Origin: Nocardioides sp. T2.26MG-1
GTDB lineage: Bacteria > Actinomycetota > Actinomycetes > Propionibacteriales > Nocardioidaceae
Length of the DNA: 64,000 nt
Assembly (NCBI RefSeq): GCF_950101795.1
Contig: NZ_CATNLZ010000002.1
Location: 1-64,000, forward strand
Direction of reading: 5' to 3'
In this document: in pieces, positions 63,704 through 64,000 of the stretch
Position numbering within the stretch: the first letter of the stretch is position 1
Layout of the letters: every line of letters begins with the position of its first letter
Position numbers and translations under genes: made by a program
Notes under the pieces: generated by a model
The model's database searches: none
What the model saw: the letters and a program-made list of their open reading frames with translations, nothing else
What the model was told of the DNA's origin: nothing

Positions 63704-64000
63704 GTGCCCCAGGTCGTCTCGTTCAACGCCCCCCGCGACGTCTCCCTCGTCGAGTGCGACGTCGCTCCGCTCACCCGCGACGGTGTGCGGGTCCGCACGT
63801 GGTACTCCGGCATCTCCGCCGGCACCGAGCTGACGGCGTACCGCGGGACGAACCCCTACCTCAACGGCACCTGGGACGCCGAGGCGCGGCTGTTCCGGGC
63901 CGGCAGCCCGACCTTCGCCTACCCCGTGGCCGGCTGGGGGTACTCCGAGATGGGCGAGGTCGTCGAGGTCGGCACCGACGTCACGTCCGTGTCGCCCGGC
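63704..64000 (+). CDS. Zinc-binding alcohol dehydrogenase family protein (5' part, cut by window edge)
   Basis: Only the first 99 codons are present. GTG 63704 follows AGAAGGA. The sequence RTWYSGISAGTELTAYRGTN and AYPVAGWGYSEMGEVVEVGT is the GroES-like front of a medium-chain dehydrogenase; the Cys normally at the catalytic zinc is replaced in GISAGTE, as in a known subgroup. Position suggests it oxidises the imported sugar or polyol. Confidence 0.75.
   Translation, partial: MPQVVSFNAPRDVSLVECDVAPLTRDGVRVRTWYSGISAGTELTAYRGTNPYLNGTWDAEARLFRAGSPTFAYPVAGWGYSEMGEVVEVGTDVTSVSPG

Overview
The window is high-GC actinobacterial DNA. GTG starts are frequent, genes are tightly packed with 4-base ATGA/GTGA overlaps, and many -10 elements lie only 6-7 bases before a start codon. 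Gene content (GTP-type PEP carboxykinase, glucosyl-3-phosphoglycerate synthase next to a FolP2-type protein, two F420-type luciferase-like oxidoreductases, a DinB/mycothiol-type protein) fits Actinomycetia, most likely Nocardioidaceae. That placement is an inference; there is no rRNA in the window.

Positions 448-34800 form a large cell-surface polysaccharide locus. Its left end (448-12 kb) carries decorating and assembling enzymes: three methyltransferases, a pyruvyl-transferase-like protein, a giant WbsX/GT4/GT2 glycosyltransferase, a sulfotransferase and a two-gene ABC-2 exporter. An embedded three-gene unit (MoxR ATPase, DUF58, TgpA-like membrane protein) follows at 11.9-15.3 kb. Reading the other way are an RgpF-WbsX fusion and three tandem secreted clan GH-A glycosidase-like paralogues (15.4-21.7 kb). 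Next come the dTDP-L-rhamnose genes (rmlA, rmlB, an rmlC-rmlD fusion), a rhamnosyltransferase-like GT, two GDP-mannose 4,6-dehydratase-type genes, a two-part glycosyltransferase, a TylE/MycE-like methyltransferase, a DUF4012 membrane protein and the initiating polyprenyl phosphate sugar transferase (21.7-34.8 kb). Together they could make nucleotide sugars, start a lipid-linked glycan, elongate and decorate it, export it and trim it outside the cell.

From 35 kb the window looks like ordinary chromosome in small operons: a molybdopterin oxidoreductase with a 154-residue protein and a Zn dehydrogenase, opposed by a MarR regulator; ArsR-SulP; pckG; ArsR-SRPBCC-DinB-like; galE-amidase; an AbiEi/DUF559 protein; TetR; gpgS-folP2-LigB-like-RibD-like; a secreted metalloprotease; an F420-type oxidoreductase; a membrane protein; a sulfide:quinone-oxidoreductase-like flavoprotein with a tiny partner gene; another F420-type oxidoreductase; and a ROK-controlled sugar ABC importer running off the right edge.

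The most notable non-genic signals are three copies of a ~65-base palindromic element just after stop codons (39513, 43598, 54561), a CsoR/CstR-type operator in front of the flavoprotein, clean operators for the MarR and ROK regulators, a recurring leaderless-start signature, and two tiny upstream reading frames, one overlapping its downstream start by 4 bases and one separated from it by 1 base. No tRNA, rRNA, CRISPR array, insertion sequence or origin was recognised.
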